Notes: generated from the letters alone by a model not told the origin. Numbered from the stretch's first letter, positions 16,471 to 24,533 are shown. The stretch is DNA of 64,000 bases from Armatimonadota bacterium (GCA_016125185.1 WGMG01000006.1:310001-374000); one strand, 5' to 3'. Program-made: numbers and translations.

Positions 16471-17205
16471 ATGGAGTTCGACGTCGCAATCATCGGAGGG
16501 ACAGGCATTGGGTCGCGACTGGTGGCGCGGGGAGGAACTCCGGTCCATATTCCGACGCCGCGAGGCACCATTCGGGGACGGCACCTTCAGCACGGCGACA
16601 CGAACCTTTTGCTCCTGAGCCGCCACTCGGCGGGGCACAAGGTGCCGCCGCACAAAGTGAACTATGTAGGCATGGCGACGGCCCTTCAGCAGGTGGGCGT
16701 GAAGTACTGCCTATCTTCGGCAGCGGTCGGGAGCCTGCGGCCCGAATGGGGGCCGGGCACGATGGTGGTCTGCTCGGACTTCTTCGATTTCACGTTTCGC
16801 AACACGACGATGTTCGACGAAACAGTCGTACACACGGACTTCACCTATCCTTTTGCGAGGAGCGTGCGAGCGGCCATGCAGTCGGCAGCTTCGGCCGAGA
16901 ATGAGAGCGTTGAGGACCACGGTATTTATGTCTGCGGGAACGGACCACGGTATGAAACGCCGGAAGAGATCAAGCTTTATGCCCGCGTGAAGGGCGACGT
17001 GGTGGGCATGACGGCAGCTTCGGAAGCGATCGTGATGCGGGAGGCGGGGGTCGATTACGGCTGCCTGGCGGTCGTGACGAACCTAGCGGCGGGCATCGCC
17101 TACCAAGAGCTGAGCCACCAAGAGGTCGAAGACGAAATGAAGCGCTCGGGAGAGAAGGCGGTGCGAGTTCTGCTTCGCGCCGCGAGTTTGGTTCGATCCT
17201 CATGA
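16471..17205 (+). CDS. MTA phosphorylase / purine nucleoside phosphorylase family
   Basis: A 244-residue PNP_UDP-type phosphorylase of the trimeric class. VAIIGGTGIGSRL provides the phosphate loop, SRHSAGHKVPPHKVNY is typical of MTA phosphorylases (RHGxGHxxPPHxINY), SSAAVGSLRP follows, and VVGMTAASEAIVMREAG forms the purine/ribose site. It cleaves methylthioadenosine or another purine nucleoside with phosphate. In MTAP the segment reads VxGMTxxPEAxLA; here it is TAASEA, so the substrate preference is uncertain. It is transcribed divergently from the CBS gene and overlaps the DprA-like gene by ATGA. Confidence 0.85.
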   Translation: MEFDVAIIGGTGIGSRLVARGGTPVHIPTPRGTIRGRHLQHGDTNLLLLSRHSAGHKVPPHKVNYVGMATALQQVGVKYCLSSAAVGSLRPEWGPGTMVVCSDFFDFTFRNTTMFDETVVHTDFTYPFARSVRAAMQSAASAENESVEDHGIYVCGNGPRYETPEEIKLYARVKGDVVGMTAASEAIVMREAGVDYGCLAVVTNLAAGIAYQELSHQEVEDEMKRSGEKAVRVLLRAASLVRSS

Positions 17206-18020
17206 GCCTTTCCCGTCGGACCTTCACCCTGACCTTGGCGATGACGCCGGGGATCGGCGGTCGGTCGGTGGTGAAGGTGTTGGCGAGGAACGACCTGTTG
17301 GGCCGGTCGGCAGAAGAATTCTTTGCCCTGAGCTTTGAGACTTATGTCGAGGAGTACGGCCTCCTGCGCAAAGCGGCTGAATACCTGTCGCAACATCGCG
17401 AAACACTGGTGCAGGAAGTTGAACCGCTGGAGAAGCGTCTTGAAACGCTCGGGGTTCGGTGGTTTGTTATCACCGATGCGGGCTATCCGGAGCAGTTGGA
17501 ACAGTTCGACCCTGACCCACCAGCGATGGTTTTCCTGTATGGAAATACCAAACTCCTTTCAGCTAAGACGTTTGCGGTGCTGTCTTCGCGTCAGGCATCG
17601 GAGCAAGAATTGTACGAAATCGAACGGCTGACCGAGGAGGGAGTTTTGAATGGCGAGATCCTGGTGTCGGGTCATGACCGACCGGAGTACCAGCGGTCAG
17701 CGGTGGTGCCACTTCGGTGGGGAGCGCCGAGAATTTTGTGCTTGGACCGAGGCTTGTTTCAGGTTTTGGGCGAGGACCTGAAGAACGAGGCTTTTCGGAT
17801 GGCGCGGCTATGGCGGTATGAATTTGACCCGTCGACGGATCTGGTGGTCTCGCCCTTTCGCCCGGAAGCAAAGTTTGTGGGCGTCAACAACCAGGTTCGC
17901 GACCGCCTGGTGGCGGGTTTGGCTAACCGCATCGACTTCGTGAAGGTGTCGCCGGGCGGCAACATGGAAAAGCTTGCGAAGCTAGCAGAAAAGGCGGCGC
18001 GACCGGTTCGCTTGTTTTAG
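17202..18020 (+). CDS. Divergent DprA/Smf-like protein
   Basis: A 272-residue protein with the architecture of DprA, the RecA loader in natural transformation. An N-terminal helical part with TPGIGGRSVVKVLARND resembles the HhH/SAM-like domain. Then FVITDAGYPEQLEQFDPDPPAMVFLYGN matches the DprA entry segment (YP..L....PP..L...G), and a Rossmann-type core follows. However, the usual VAIVGTRxxS and SGxAxGIDxxAH signatures are degraded: I see AVLSSRQASEQ, then LVSGHDRPEYQRSAVVPLRWGAPRILCLDRGL. It may be a repurposed DprA paralogue that no longer binds ssDNA in the same way. Start overlaps the phosphorylase stop (ATGA), implying translational coupling. Confidence 0.65.
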   Translation: MSLSRRTFTLTLAMTPGIGGRSVVKVLARNDLLGRSAEEFFALSFETYVEEYGLLRKAAEYLSQHRETLVQEVEPLEKRLETLGVRWFVITDAGYPEQLEQFDPDPPAMVFLYGNTKLLSAKTFAVLSSRQASEQELYEIERLTEEGVLNGEILVSGHDRPEYQRSAVVPLRWGAPRILCLDRGLFQVLGEDLKNEAFRMARLWRYEFDPSTDLVVSPFRPEAKFVGVNNQVRDRLVAGLANRIDFVKVSPGGNMEKLAKLAEKAARPVRLF

Positions 18021-18391
18021 CGGACCAACTCTTCGATGGGTGAAAGCCGCTCCTCGTACGTGTGTTGCGTGTTAAGGATGTGCATGGGACCCGGAGCTTG
18101 ATTCCAAATCGGTTCGCGATGGCCGACATAGCAGATGTAGACCAGTCCACCCTCGCGGGTTTTTGCCCATCGATTGATACCGGAGCCGGTGTAGACCAAG
18201 ACGAACGCGCCCGGATGGATCAGTTCCTCGTCGGTGAAGGCGTAGAGAGCGTCCAGCGAGTAGTGAGACAGGTAGGACTCGGACATCAATACGTGCCCAC
18301 GAAGCTTCAGTCTCAGCGATGAGTGGTTTTGAAGCAGTACAAATTCGTTCGCGACGTTATCCGATCTCTGAATGCCCACTATCCGTAGCAT
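18017..18391 (-). CDS. Small lamin-tail-like domain protein, unknown
   Basis: A 124-residue protein. The pattern I...G......NEFVLLQN....LRLKLRGHVL, then FTDEELIHPGAFVLVYTGSG and a late aromatic/Asn segment (REPIWNQAPGPMHILN) resembles the beta-sandwich of lamin-tail domains, which read N.EyVel.N....v.L.GW.l and l.PG..v.v.tG. The match is weak and was judged by eye. No signal peptide is seen. It ends 4 bases into the convergent DprA-like gene and lies about 45 bases downstream of the MarR gene. Confidence 0.5.
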   Translation of the reverse strand: MLRIVGIQRSDNVANEFVLLQNHSSLRLKLRGHVLMSESYLSHYSLDALYAFTDEELIHPGAFVLVYTGSGINRWAKTREGGLVYICYVGHREPIWNQAPGPMHILNTQHTYEERLSPIEELVR

Positions 18392-18436
18392 GGCAGTCTC
18401 CTTATTGGAGGGGACGCACGATCTGTGGATATCGCT

Positions 18437-18871
18437 TCAAAAAACTTCTACTTTAAGAGAATTAAGTACTTTGCGAAGCGTTTTCGAGGCCGCTTCCGCT
18501 TCTTTGGCGCTGATTTTCCCTTCGATCTCGGTCTGAATGCGGCGCATTTCGGTGAGGACAGCCTTCACTTTTTTGTGGCCCTCGGGGGTCAATTCGAGGT
18601 TGACGGCGCGGGAATCGAGTTCAGAAGGTCGGCGGACGACGTAGCCTGAATTAGCGAGGCTGGTCACGGCTTCGCTGATGGTGGCGCGGGAGAGCCCGAG
18701 GCGCTTCCCGATCTCGGCTTGGGTCTCGCGACCATCGGCGGCCCATATAGCGGAGAGGAGGTCAAACGACGCCGAGGTCAGGCCCTGTGAGGCAATCGCC
18801 GGTCGAGTCGCTTGCGCAACAAGGTCGTTCACCTGGCAGGCCAGGCCAATGAGATTCTCGATGGAGGACAT
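18437..18871 (-). CDS. MarR-family transcriptional regulator
   Basis: A 144-residue winged-helix repressor or activator. Helices 3-4 and the wing are seen in LLSAIWAADGRETQAEIGKRLGLSRATISEAVTSLANSGYVVRRPSELDSRAVNLELTPEGHKKV (quoted piecewise: TQAEIGKRLGLSRATISE is the recognition helix region; SRAVNLELTPEG is the wing). The flanking helices form the dimer interface. Its start codon shares one base with the stop of the upstream TlpA-like gene (TAATG), so the two are probably translated together. The regulated genes and ligand are unknown. Confidence 0.9.
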   Translation of the reverse strand: MSSIENLIGLACQVNDLVAQATRPAIASQGLTSASFDLLSAIWAADGRETQAEIGKRLGLSRATISEAVTSLANSGYVVRRPSELDSRAVNLELTPEGHKKVKAVLTEMRRIQTEIEGKISAKEAEAASKTLRKVLNSLKVEVF

Positions 18872-19494
18872 TATTTCTCCGCTAAAAGCCCCTCGATTTG
18901 CTTGCGGAACTCATCGAAGTGTTGGGGATCGTAGCCGATCTTGATGTTGCGAATATTGCCTTGTTTGTCAATGACGACCACGAAGGGAATAGCGTCGCAA
19001 CCGTAGGCTTCGAAGTTATCCGCCCCACCGTACATCACCGGCCACGGAATCTTGTGTTCCTTGATGAAGTCGCCCATGCGGTCAAATTCCGTGTCCTGGG
19101 GCATGTCTCGCTTCTCGCGGTTTTCCTTGCCATAGTAGCCGTAATATTTGGTGATGCCCACGACTCGGAGTCCCTTCGGCTGGAGGTCGGCGTACATCTT
19201 CTCCATCTCAGGGAACGAGGCGATGCAGGGACCGCACCAGTGGGCGAAGAAGTCGAACAAGACTACTTTTCCGACATAGCTGTCTTCGTCGAAGGTACCG
19301 TGACCCTTGGTGAATTTGAGGGCGGGGTAGGGTTGGCCCATAATGGCCTTTCGCTTCTTTTCGAATGCGAGTTTTCGCGCCTCTTTGGGATCCTGTTGCG
19401 GGGTTTGAGTGAGGAGTTCCGGGGCGATCGTCGCGATGATGTTTGGTTTGCAGGCACACAAAAACAGAAGCGGTGCAAGGGGCATGATGTTCAT
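18871..19494 (-). CDS. TlpA/ResA-like thioredoxin lipoprotein
   Basis: A 207-residue exported thioredoxin-fold protein when started at ATG 19494; an upstream open frame gives an unconvincing 31-residue extension. The N-terminus MNIMPLAPLLFLCAC is a lipoprotein signal with C15 as the probable lipidated residue. The AhpC/TSA-Redoxin domain begins about residue 60 (GQPYPALKFTKG) with VVLFDFFAHWCGPCIASFPEMEKMY, the CGPC redox centre. A C-terminal IPFVVVIDKQGNIRNIKIG holds the cis-Pro and strand pair. It would act as a membrane-anchored thiol reductant outside the cytoplasm, for example in cytochrome c maturation or thiol repair; no cytochrome biogenesis genes are adjacent. It is coupled to the MarR gene. 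Confidence 0.85.
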   Translation of the reverse strand: MNIMPLAPLLFLCACKPNIIATIAPELLTQTPQQDPKEARKLAFEKKRKAIMGQPYPALKFTKGHGTFDEDSYVGKVVLFDFFAHWCGPCIASFPEMEKMYADLQPKGLRVVGITKYYGYYGKENREKRDMPQDTEFDRMGDFIKEHKIPWPVMYGGADNFEAYGCDAIPFVVVIDKQGNIRNIKIGYDPQHFDEFRKQIEGLLAEK

Positions 19495-19576
19495 TATAGC
19501 TTCGGCCTCCGAACGATGCAAGGGAGCGAAGCATAAGAAGCGTAGGAAGCGGTGGAAGGGGAAGAAGCGCGAGCAA

Positions 19577-19933
19577 TTAGCCTTCAAGCTTATGGATGAG
19601 GCTTGAAATCATCTTCGCGTCCTGGTCTAGCTCGTTCAACATGGTTGGGGCGCCAATTTGATACCCAATCTCGTCCGATATCTCGACAAGTGTCTCTAGT
19701 TCGCGAATAGATCCGAGGGCAATGTATAGAAATCGAGCGAAATCAGCATTGGAGTTTCGGCCGTGACCTTCGGCAATGTTAGAAGGAACAGATATGGCCG
19801 CGCGCTGAACTTGAGCGACGACCCCGTACTTTTCTGTCTCGGGAAGGTTGTCAGTTGCGTTGTAAAGCGCTACGTAGATGGCTTTACCTTTCTGCCAAAC
19901 GAGCAAGTCCCGGAAGCTCGATCTCCTCAACAT
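19577..19933 (-). CDS. Four-helix-bundle protein (23S rRNA IVP-like family)
   Basis: A 118-residue all-helical protein of the family first seen in 23S rRNA intervening sequences. The signatures are FRDLLVWQKGKAIYVALY near the N-terminus, then VAQVQRAAISVPSNIAEGHGR, and the last helices (FARFLYIALGSIRELETLVEIS). The SIxxNIAEG-type motif is the family hallmark. Function is unknown; in many genomes it stands alone outside rRNA, as here. It is transcribed divergently from thrS. Confidence 0.9.
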   Translation of the reverse strand: MLRRSSFRDLLVWQKGKAIYVALYNATDNLPETEKYGVVAQVQRAAISVPSNIAEGHGRNSNADFARFLYIALGSIRELETLVEISDEIGYQIGAPTMLNELDQDAKMISSLIHKLEG

Positions 19934-19985
19934 GATCGGCCCAAGTTACTTCTTTCGCTTCCCGCGCTCGTTTCGCTTGCTACGC

Positions 19986-19991
19986 TATAAT
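19986..19991 (+). promoter_or_regulatory. Probable -10 box of thrS
   Basis: A perfect TATAAT at 43 bases before the thrS ATG. No good TTGACA match is present at the expected distance. A strong ribosome binding site (GGGAGG) follows at about 20021-20026. I see no T-box leader between promoter and start; the leader is too short for one. Confidence 0.5.
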
Positions 19992-20033
19992 TTCTATTGA
20001 CAGCATCAATCCCTTGGTAAGGGAGGCACAACC

Positions 20034-21821
20034 ATGAACGAAAAATACGAAGATTCCTATCTTTACCGTTTGCGGCATTCCGCCGCCCACTTGATGGCTC
20101 AAGCCGTCACCGAACTCTATCCCGGCGCGAAGCTGAGCATTGGACCTCCAATCGAGAACGGCTTCTACTACGACATTGACTTTCCGACTCCGCTGAAGGA
20201 AGAAGACCTCGAGACGATCGAGAAGCGGATGAAGGACTTGGCGAAGCTGGATCAGCGAATCGAGCGCACCGAAGTCAGCCGTGAGCAGGCGAAGGCACTG
20301 ATCCTCGACGACACCATCCCTGGTATGGGTGAGGCCGTTGCGGACTACAAGCTACAGCTCCTCGACGCGATCCCGGCGGGCGAAACGATCTCGTTCTACA
20401 ATCAGCAACGGACTGACCGCGAGGGAACACAACACCGGTTTCTCGACCTCTGCCGGGGTCCGCATGTGGAATCGACCAAGGAGATCAAGGCGTTTAAGCT
20501 GATGAGCTTGGCAGGTGCATACTGGCGCGGCGATGTAAAGAACAAGCAGTTGACCCGCATTTACGGAACCGCTTTCGAGACGAAGGAAGAGCTGGAAACC
20601 TACCTGGCCCACATCGAAGAGGCGAAGAAGCGCGACCACCGAATCTTGGGTCGCGAGCTTGGGCTCTTCATGTTTAGTGCGAGGGTCGGTACCGGCCTGC
20701 CCCTTTGGTTGCCAAAAGGTGCCCAACTTCGGATGACCTTGTCCGACTTTATGAACCACGAGCAAATGCGTCGCGGCTATCAGCCGGTCGTCACGCCGCA
20801 CCTCGGCAATGCGAAGCTGTGGGAAACGTCAGGACACATCTACAACTATAAAGAGAAGATGTTCCCGTTCATGGAGGATGAGGAAAAGGAAACGTACATC
20901 CTCAAGCCGATGAACTGTCCGTTCCACATCGAGATCTATCGATCTCAGATGCGGTCCTACCGTGACTTGCCGGTCCGACTCTGCGAGATGGGGACGGTCT
21001 ATCGCTATGAGCAGAGCGGCGAAGTTACCGGCATCTTGCGGGCAAGAGGATTTACGCAGGACGACGCTCACTTGTTTGTTCGTCCCGACCAACTACTCGA
21101 AGAGTTCACCAACGTGGTCGACCTCATGCAGGCGGTCCTGTCAAAGCTGGGCCTGTCGAACTATCGAGCCCGCGTAGGAACCAAGGATCCGGCCTCGGAC
21201 AAGTACATCGGCGACGACGAAAACTGGAAACTAGCGACGGACGCAATTTTCCAAGCGTGCGATGCAAAGGGATTGGAGTACGAAGTGTCGCCCGGCGACG
21301 CGGCGTTCTATGGCCCCAAGCTGGACATGATCATCAAGGATGCCCTTGGCCGAGATTGGCAGATGGGAACGGTTCAGGTGGACTACAACCTGCCCGAACG
21401 GTTCGAACTGGAATACATCGCCGAGGACAGCAAGCCACACCGGCCGGTGATGATCCACCGCGCGCCGTTTGGCTCTTTGGAGCGAATGATTGGGCTGTTG
21501 ACCGAGCAGTATGCAGGCGCTTTCCCGTTCTGGTTGGCCCCGGTTCAGGTCGCGATTCTTCCGATTGCGGACCGACACAACGAAGCAGCGACAGAGATTG
21601 CCTTGAAGTTGCGCGACGAAGAAGGGTTCCGTATAGAGGTCGACGACCGGCGAGAGACGCTGGGCAAGAAGATTCGCGAGAGTCAACTCCAGAAGATTCC
21701 GTTCATGCTTATTCTTGGCGACAAGGATATCGAGAACGGAACGGTTGGCGTGCGGAGCCGAGAGGACGGTGATCTCGGCGCGATGACGGTTGCCGAGTTC
21801 GTAGCGAAGGCCAACGGCTAA
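20034..21821 (+). CDS. thrS: Threonyl-tRNA synthetase lacking the TGS domain
   Basis: A 595-residue class II synthetase that charges tRNA-Thr. It begins directly with the second-additional/editing region (RLRHSAAHLMAQAVTELYPGAKLSIGPPIENGFYYDI; HSAAHLMAQA holds metal-binding His of the editing site). The catalytic core follows: motif 2 region CEMGTVYRYEQSGEVTGILRARGFTQDDAHLF, PMNCPFHIEIY (zinc Cys) and motif 3 MIHRAPFGSLERMIGLL. The anticodon-binding domain (about 490-595) starts APVQVAILPIAD. The usual N-terminal TGS domain of about 60 residues is absent, and the strong GGGAGG site makes this start convincing. A tRNA-Thr(TGT) gene is also in the window. Confidence 0.96.
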   Translation: MNEKYEDSYLYRLRHSAAHLMAQAVTELYPGAKLSIGPPIENGFYYDIDFPTPLKEEDLETIEKRMKDLAKLDQRIERTEVSREQAKALILDDTIPGMGEAVADYKLQLLDAIPAGETISFYNQQRTDREGTQHRFLDLCRGPHVESTKEIKAFKLMSLAGAYWRGDVKNKQLTRIYGTAFETKEELETYLAHIEEAKKRDHRILGRELGLFMFSARVGTGLPLWLPKGAQLRMTLSDFMNHEQMRRGYQPVVTPHLGNAKLWETSGHIYNYKEKMFPFMEDEEKETYILKPMNCPFHIEIYRSQMRSYRDLPVRLCEMGTVYRYEQSGEVTGILRARGFTQDDAHLFVRPDQLLEEFTNVVDLMQAVLSKLGLSNYRARVGTKDPASDKYIGDDENWKLATDAIFQACDAKGLEYEVSPGDAAFYGPKLDMIIKDALGRDWQMGTVQVDYNLPERFELEYIAEDSKPHRPVMIHRAPFGSLERMIGLLTEQYAGAFPFWLAPVQVAILPIADRHNEAATEIALKLRDEEGFRIEVDDRRETLGKKIRESQLQKIPFMLILGDKDIENGTVGVRSREDGDLGAMTVAEFVAKANG

Positions 21822-21840
21822 GTCCTTCGCATAAAAAAGA

Positions 21841-21870
21841 GAAGGGTTGCGAGTGATCGCAACCCTTCTT
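21841..21870. terminator. Bidirectional terminator between thrS and pilin cassette 1
   Basis: A 12-bp perfect stem GAAGGGTTGCGA / TCGCAACCCTTC with loop GTGA. On the minus strand it is followed by TCTTTTTT, a good T-tract ending cassette 1; on the plus strand by TTCATTT after thrS, a weaker one. Confidence 0.88.
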
Positions 21871-21893
21871 CATTTACGAGGAGCCTCTCGTCG

Positions 21894-22094
21894 TTAGTTA
21901 CCGGGCGTGCCGGTCTTGACTCCGGGAGGAGCCGCCATCGGCGACATTCGTGCTGCACCGGCCTGCTTGTTTTGCGGCAATCCGGCACCCTGATTGGTGT
22001 CACGCTGTGCGCCAACCGTGACGCCAGGATCGGAGCCACAGCCAACCGCAAGGATCGAACCGACGAGAATCAAAAGAGCGAGAGTCTTCTTCAT
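21894..22094 (-). CDS. Mini-lipoprotein of pilin cassette 1
   Basis: A 66-residue lipoprotein: signal MKKTLALLILVGSILAVGC, with lipobox AVGC and Cys19 as the lipidated residue. The mature part is only about 47 residues and has no predicted fold; it starts GSDPGVTVG and ends PPGVKTGTPGN. Both ends recur in the products at 23219 and 24534, so this is one of three paralogues. It lies 3 bases after the prepilin-type gene on the same strand, so the two are surely co-transcribed and perhaps translationally coupled. I know no characterised family; the conserved pairing suggests it works with the pilin-like partner at the cell surface. Confidence 0.8.
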   Translation of the reverse strand: MKKTLALLILVGSILAVGCGSDPGVTVGAQRDTNQGAGLPQNKQAGAARMSPMAAPPGVKTGTPGN

Positions 22095-22097
22095 ATA

Positions 22098-22934
22098 TTA
22101 GAGGCTGAGGTCGTTGAGCGTACCGTCGAGGTCCCAAAGGTACTTCGTGATGTCCGTCACAACCGCGTTGTCGCCGGTGGCGGTGCCGAAGTCGGTACCA
22201 GCAGCCAGAGCGCCGTCCTTCATGAACTTAGCGTGGCCATCGACGAAACCAACGATCGCGCCGTCGTAGATAGCGGTTCGCGTGCTAGCCGTGACGTGAG
22301 GGGTCACGTCGGCGTGCCAGTTGCTCTGACCGGAAGCGCCAACCCAGATACAAGCATTCGGAGCCGGGAGGATGACCGGATAGGCACCCGGAGCGTTAGC
22401 GCCTTCGTAACCGAGGTTCGAAGAGGACGAGAACGCCTGCGAAGAGGTGAACATGACGGTTTCGGCCGGAGCGACAGCAGCGGTGCCCGATCGAGCAACC
22501 GACGTGTCACAGGCATACCACGGCGACAGGAACATATAGTTGTAACCGTACTGCGGGAAGATATCTTGGTTTGCCCACCAAGCATAAGGACCGTTGCCGA
22601 AGATGTTGTCGCTGTCGCCCTTGCCCGGATCGACGAGGATGGTCAGGTTCTTTTGGTACGGCTGGATGAGGTGAACCCAGGTGTAGGCCGGGGTCGTTCC
22701 ATCGGACATGTACGGCCAGCTGGCGTAGGTCTGAATGTTCAGCGGGAGCATGTCGTCGACGTCGCCTTCGTACATGATGCCAGCGAGAGCGATTTGCTTC
22801 TGGTTGCTGATGGACGAAGCCTTCTTGGCAGCCTTCTTGGCTTGGGCGAAGACAGGGAAGAGGATTGCAGCGAGGATCGCAATGATAGCGATGACCACGA
22901 GCAACTCGATAAGAGTAAATGCACGATTTCGCAT
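22098..22934 (-). CDS. Prepilin-type H-X9-DG protein, cassette 1
   Basis: A 278-residue type IV pilin-like protein. The N-terminus [14 protein letters not shown] carries the prepilin peptidase site (cut after the residue before F6, with E10 at mature position 5) followed by a hydrophobic helix and [16 protein letters not shown]. The large periplasmic domain includes [20 protein letters not shown] and ends with the H-X9-DG type segment ([11 protein letters not shown]) known from prepilin-associated proteins abundant in Planctomycetota and Armatimonadota. GGAG lies 7 bases before ATG. It is one of three close paralogues here; no pilus assembly genes (pilB, pilC, pilD) lie in the window. Confidence 0.92.
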   Translation of the reverse strand: MRNRAFTLIELLVVIAIIAILAAILFPVFAQAKKAAKKASSISNQKQIALAGIMYEGDVDDMLPLNIQTYASWPYMSDGTTPAYTWVHLIQPYQKNLTILVDPGKGDSDNIFGNGPYAWWANQDIFPQYGYNYMFLSPWYACDTSVARSGTAAVAPAETVMFTSSQAFSSSSNLGYEGANAPGAYPVILPAPNACIWVGASGQSNWHADVTPHVTASTRTAIYDGAIVGFVDGHAKFMKDGALAAGTDFGTATGDNAVVTDITKYLWDLDGTLNDLSL

Positions 22935-22995
22935 GAATGATCTCCGTATCGAGCAGACGGAATCTGCACGAACGATGGGGAGATTATAACGAGGC
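22935..22995 (-). promoter_or_regulatory. Promoter and leader of pilin cassette 1
   Basis: TATAAT (22988-22983) sits in a block, CGTTATAATCTCCCCATCGT, shared with the other two cassettes. The leader contains a stem GCAGA/TCTGC before the ribosome binding site. Confidence 0.65.
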
Positions 22996-23164
22996 TTTGT
23001 TTTCAGGCGACCGTAAGTGTTTGGAGCGAAGTCGTTAGATTTCGATATGGGCTTTTGCTCGAAATACCCGGTGAGAATACATGCAGCGGCAGGCTGAGCA
23101 GGTTCGGATAAGGTGGTTCTGAACCCGATCTAAGGGACCAAAAATCTCAATAGAACTTCGTTAG

Positions 23165-23210
23165 AAAAGCGAGACCCGATGCGGATATGGTGGTCCGCAC
23201 CGGGTCTCGT
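23165..23210 (-). terminator. Rho-independent terminator of pilin cassette 2
   Basis: A long stem with 15 of 16 pairs: bases 23170-23185 (CGAGACCCGATGCGGA) with 23194-23209, and an 8-base loop. On the minus strand it is followed by CTTTTCT. Confidence 0.85.
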
Positions 23211-23218
23211 TCGGACGG

Positions 23219-23419
23219 CTAGCCGCCCGGAGTGCCGGTTTTCACCCCGGCAGGTGCAGGCGTCGCCGTGTCATCGGCGATGCCCTTCTTGGCTTTATCG
23301 GACATTTGACTAGTATCTTGTCTCTTCTGTCCCACGGTAACACCGGGGTCAGAACCACATCCAATCAACGAAATAGAAATCGCCGCGAGGATGGTGAAGA
23401 TCAGAGTCTTTTTCATCAT
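23219..23419 (-). CDS. Mini-lipoprotein of pilin cassette 2
   Basis: A 66-residue lipoprotein starting at one of two adjacent ATGs (23419 or 23416). The signal KKTLIFTILAAISISLIGC ends in lipobox LIGC. The mature part starts GSDPGVTVGQKRQDTSQMS and ends APAGVKTGTPGG, nearly identical to the cassette 3 product and clearly related to cassette 1. It follows the pilin-like gene by 4 bases. The open frame extends further upstream inside the pilin gene but without a ribosome binding site. Function unknown. Confidence 0.8.
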   Translation of the reverse strand: MMKKTLIFTILAAISISLIGCGSDPGVTVGQKRQDTSQMSDKAKKGIADDTATPAPAGVKTGTPGG

Positions 23420-23423
23420 GTCT

Positions 23424-24275
23424 TTAGAGCGAGAGGTCGTTGAGCGTGCCGTCGAGGTCCCAAATGTACTTGGTGATATCCGTGACCTGAGCGCCTTCGT
23501 TGCCATTGCTGGAAAGGGCGGTGCCGAAGTCGGTACCGGCTGCCATTGCGCCGTCCTTCATGAACTTGGTGTGACCATCGACGAATCCGACGACTGCGCC
23601 ATCGTAAGTCTTCACGCGAACGCTGGACGTGATGTGCGGAGTCTGACCGCCGGACCAGTTACCCGATCCTTGGTTGCCGTCCCACCAAATACAAGCGTGC
23701 GGTGCAGGAAGGATGATCGGCCAAGCGCCAGGAGCGTTGGCATCGAACCAACCGACTCGGTCGTTAACCGTGAACACCTGCGAGGTGGTGAACATGACGG
23801 TTTCGGCCGGAGCAACTGCAGCCGTGCCCGATCGAGCAACCGACGTGTCGCAATCGTAGAACGGCGAGAGGAACATGTAGTTGTAGCCGTACTGCGGGTG
23901 TCGGTTCTGGTTGTAGGACCAGGCGTTGGGACCGCTGCTGAACTCAGAGTTGGTGTCGCCGACGCCCGGGTCAACCATGATCTGAAGGTTCTTCTGGTAA
24001 GGCTGCATAATCCAGACCCAGCTATTGGTGCGGAGTGCAGGATCGGCGTTTCCGAGCTGGCCGTAGCTGCCGCTCAGCGACAATGGGAGCATATCGTCCA
24101 CGTCTGCCTGGTACATGATGGCAGCGAGGGTGATTTGCTTATCGTTGCTGATCGAAGAAGCCTTCTTAGCGGCTTTCTTAGCTTGGGCGAAGACAGGGAA
24201 GAGAATAGCGGCCAGAATCGCAATGATAGCGATGACCACGAGCAACTCGATAAGAGTAAATGCACGATTTCGCAT
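23424..24275 (-). CDS. Prepilin-type H-X9-DG protein, cassette 2
   Basis: A 283-residue paralogue of the cassette 1 pilin. I start at the ATG giving [12 protein letters not shown], because GGGAG lies 7 bases upstream, rather than the in-frame ATG six codons earlier. Same order: class III signal with E5, hydrophobic helix, [36 protein letters not shown], and [14 protein letters not shown] near the C-terminus. The first 50 residues and the C-terminal third are almost unchanged between copies, while the middle third diverges, the usual sign of surface diversification after duplication. Confidence 0.92.
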   Translation of the reverse strand: MRNRAFTLIELLVVIAIIAILAAILFPVFAQAKKAAKKASSISNDKQITLAAIMYQADVDDMLPLSLSGSYGQLGNADPALRTNSWVWIMQPYQKNLQIMVDPGVGDTNSEFSSGPNAWSYNQNRHPQYGYNYMFLSPFYDCDTSVARSGTAAVAPAETVMFTTSQVFTVNDRVGWFDANAPGAWPIILPAPHACIWWDGNQGSGNWSGGQTPHITSSVRVKTYDGAVVGFVDGHTKFMKDGAMAAGTDFGTALSSNGNEGAQVTDITKYIWDLDGTLNDLSL

Positions 24276-24332
24276 GAATGATCTCCCGTTCATACGTTAT
24301 TCATATGAACGATGGGGACATTATAACGAGCT
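24276..24332 (-). promoter_or_regulatory. Promoter and leader of pilin cassette 2
   Basis: TATAAT (24325-24320) in the shared block CGTTATAATGTCCCCATCGT. The leader carries the inverted repeat GTTCATA...TATGAAC just upstream of GGGAG. Confidence 0.65.
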
Positions 24333-24486
24333 TTGCAAAATCGGCCTAACAGAATCCTGTAAGAAAACGGGAAACGAGGAACAATACCAGCACGGTGGTT
24401 TAGCTTCGAACGATTCGATATGGGCCTTTCGGCTCACATGTCATCTGTGTTCGCACATATGCACTTTCTAATTTATCAAGCTCAAT

Positions 24487-24520
24487 TTCATACGGAGCCC
24501 TTCACAGAACTCCGTATGAA
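24487..24520 (-). terminator. Hairpin after pilin cassette 3
   Basis: An 11-bp perfect stem TTCATACGGAG / CTCCGTATGAA with a 12-base loop, 14 bases beyond the cassette 3 lipoprotein stop. The following bases on the minus strand (ATTGAG) are not a T-tract, so termination is uncertain. Confidence 0.5.
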
Positions 24521-24533
24521 ATGTCCGGTTGGA

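Noticed and set aside
19992-20033. T-box leader for thrS
   Set aside because: The distance from the probable -10 box to the start is too short for a T-box structure.
23391-24281. Long + strand frames opposite the pilin cassettes (also 21972-22940 and 24706-25395)
   Set aside because: They resemble each other only because the pilin genes beneath them are duplicated. No ribosome binding site or known domain.
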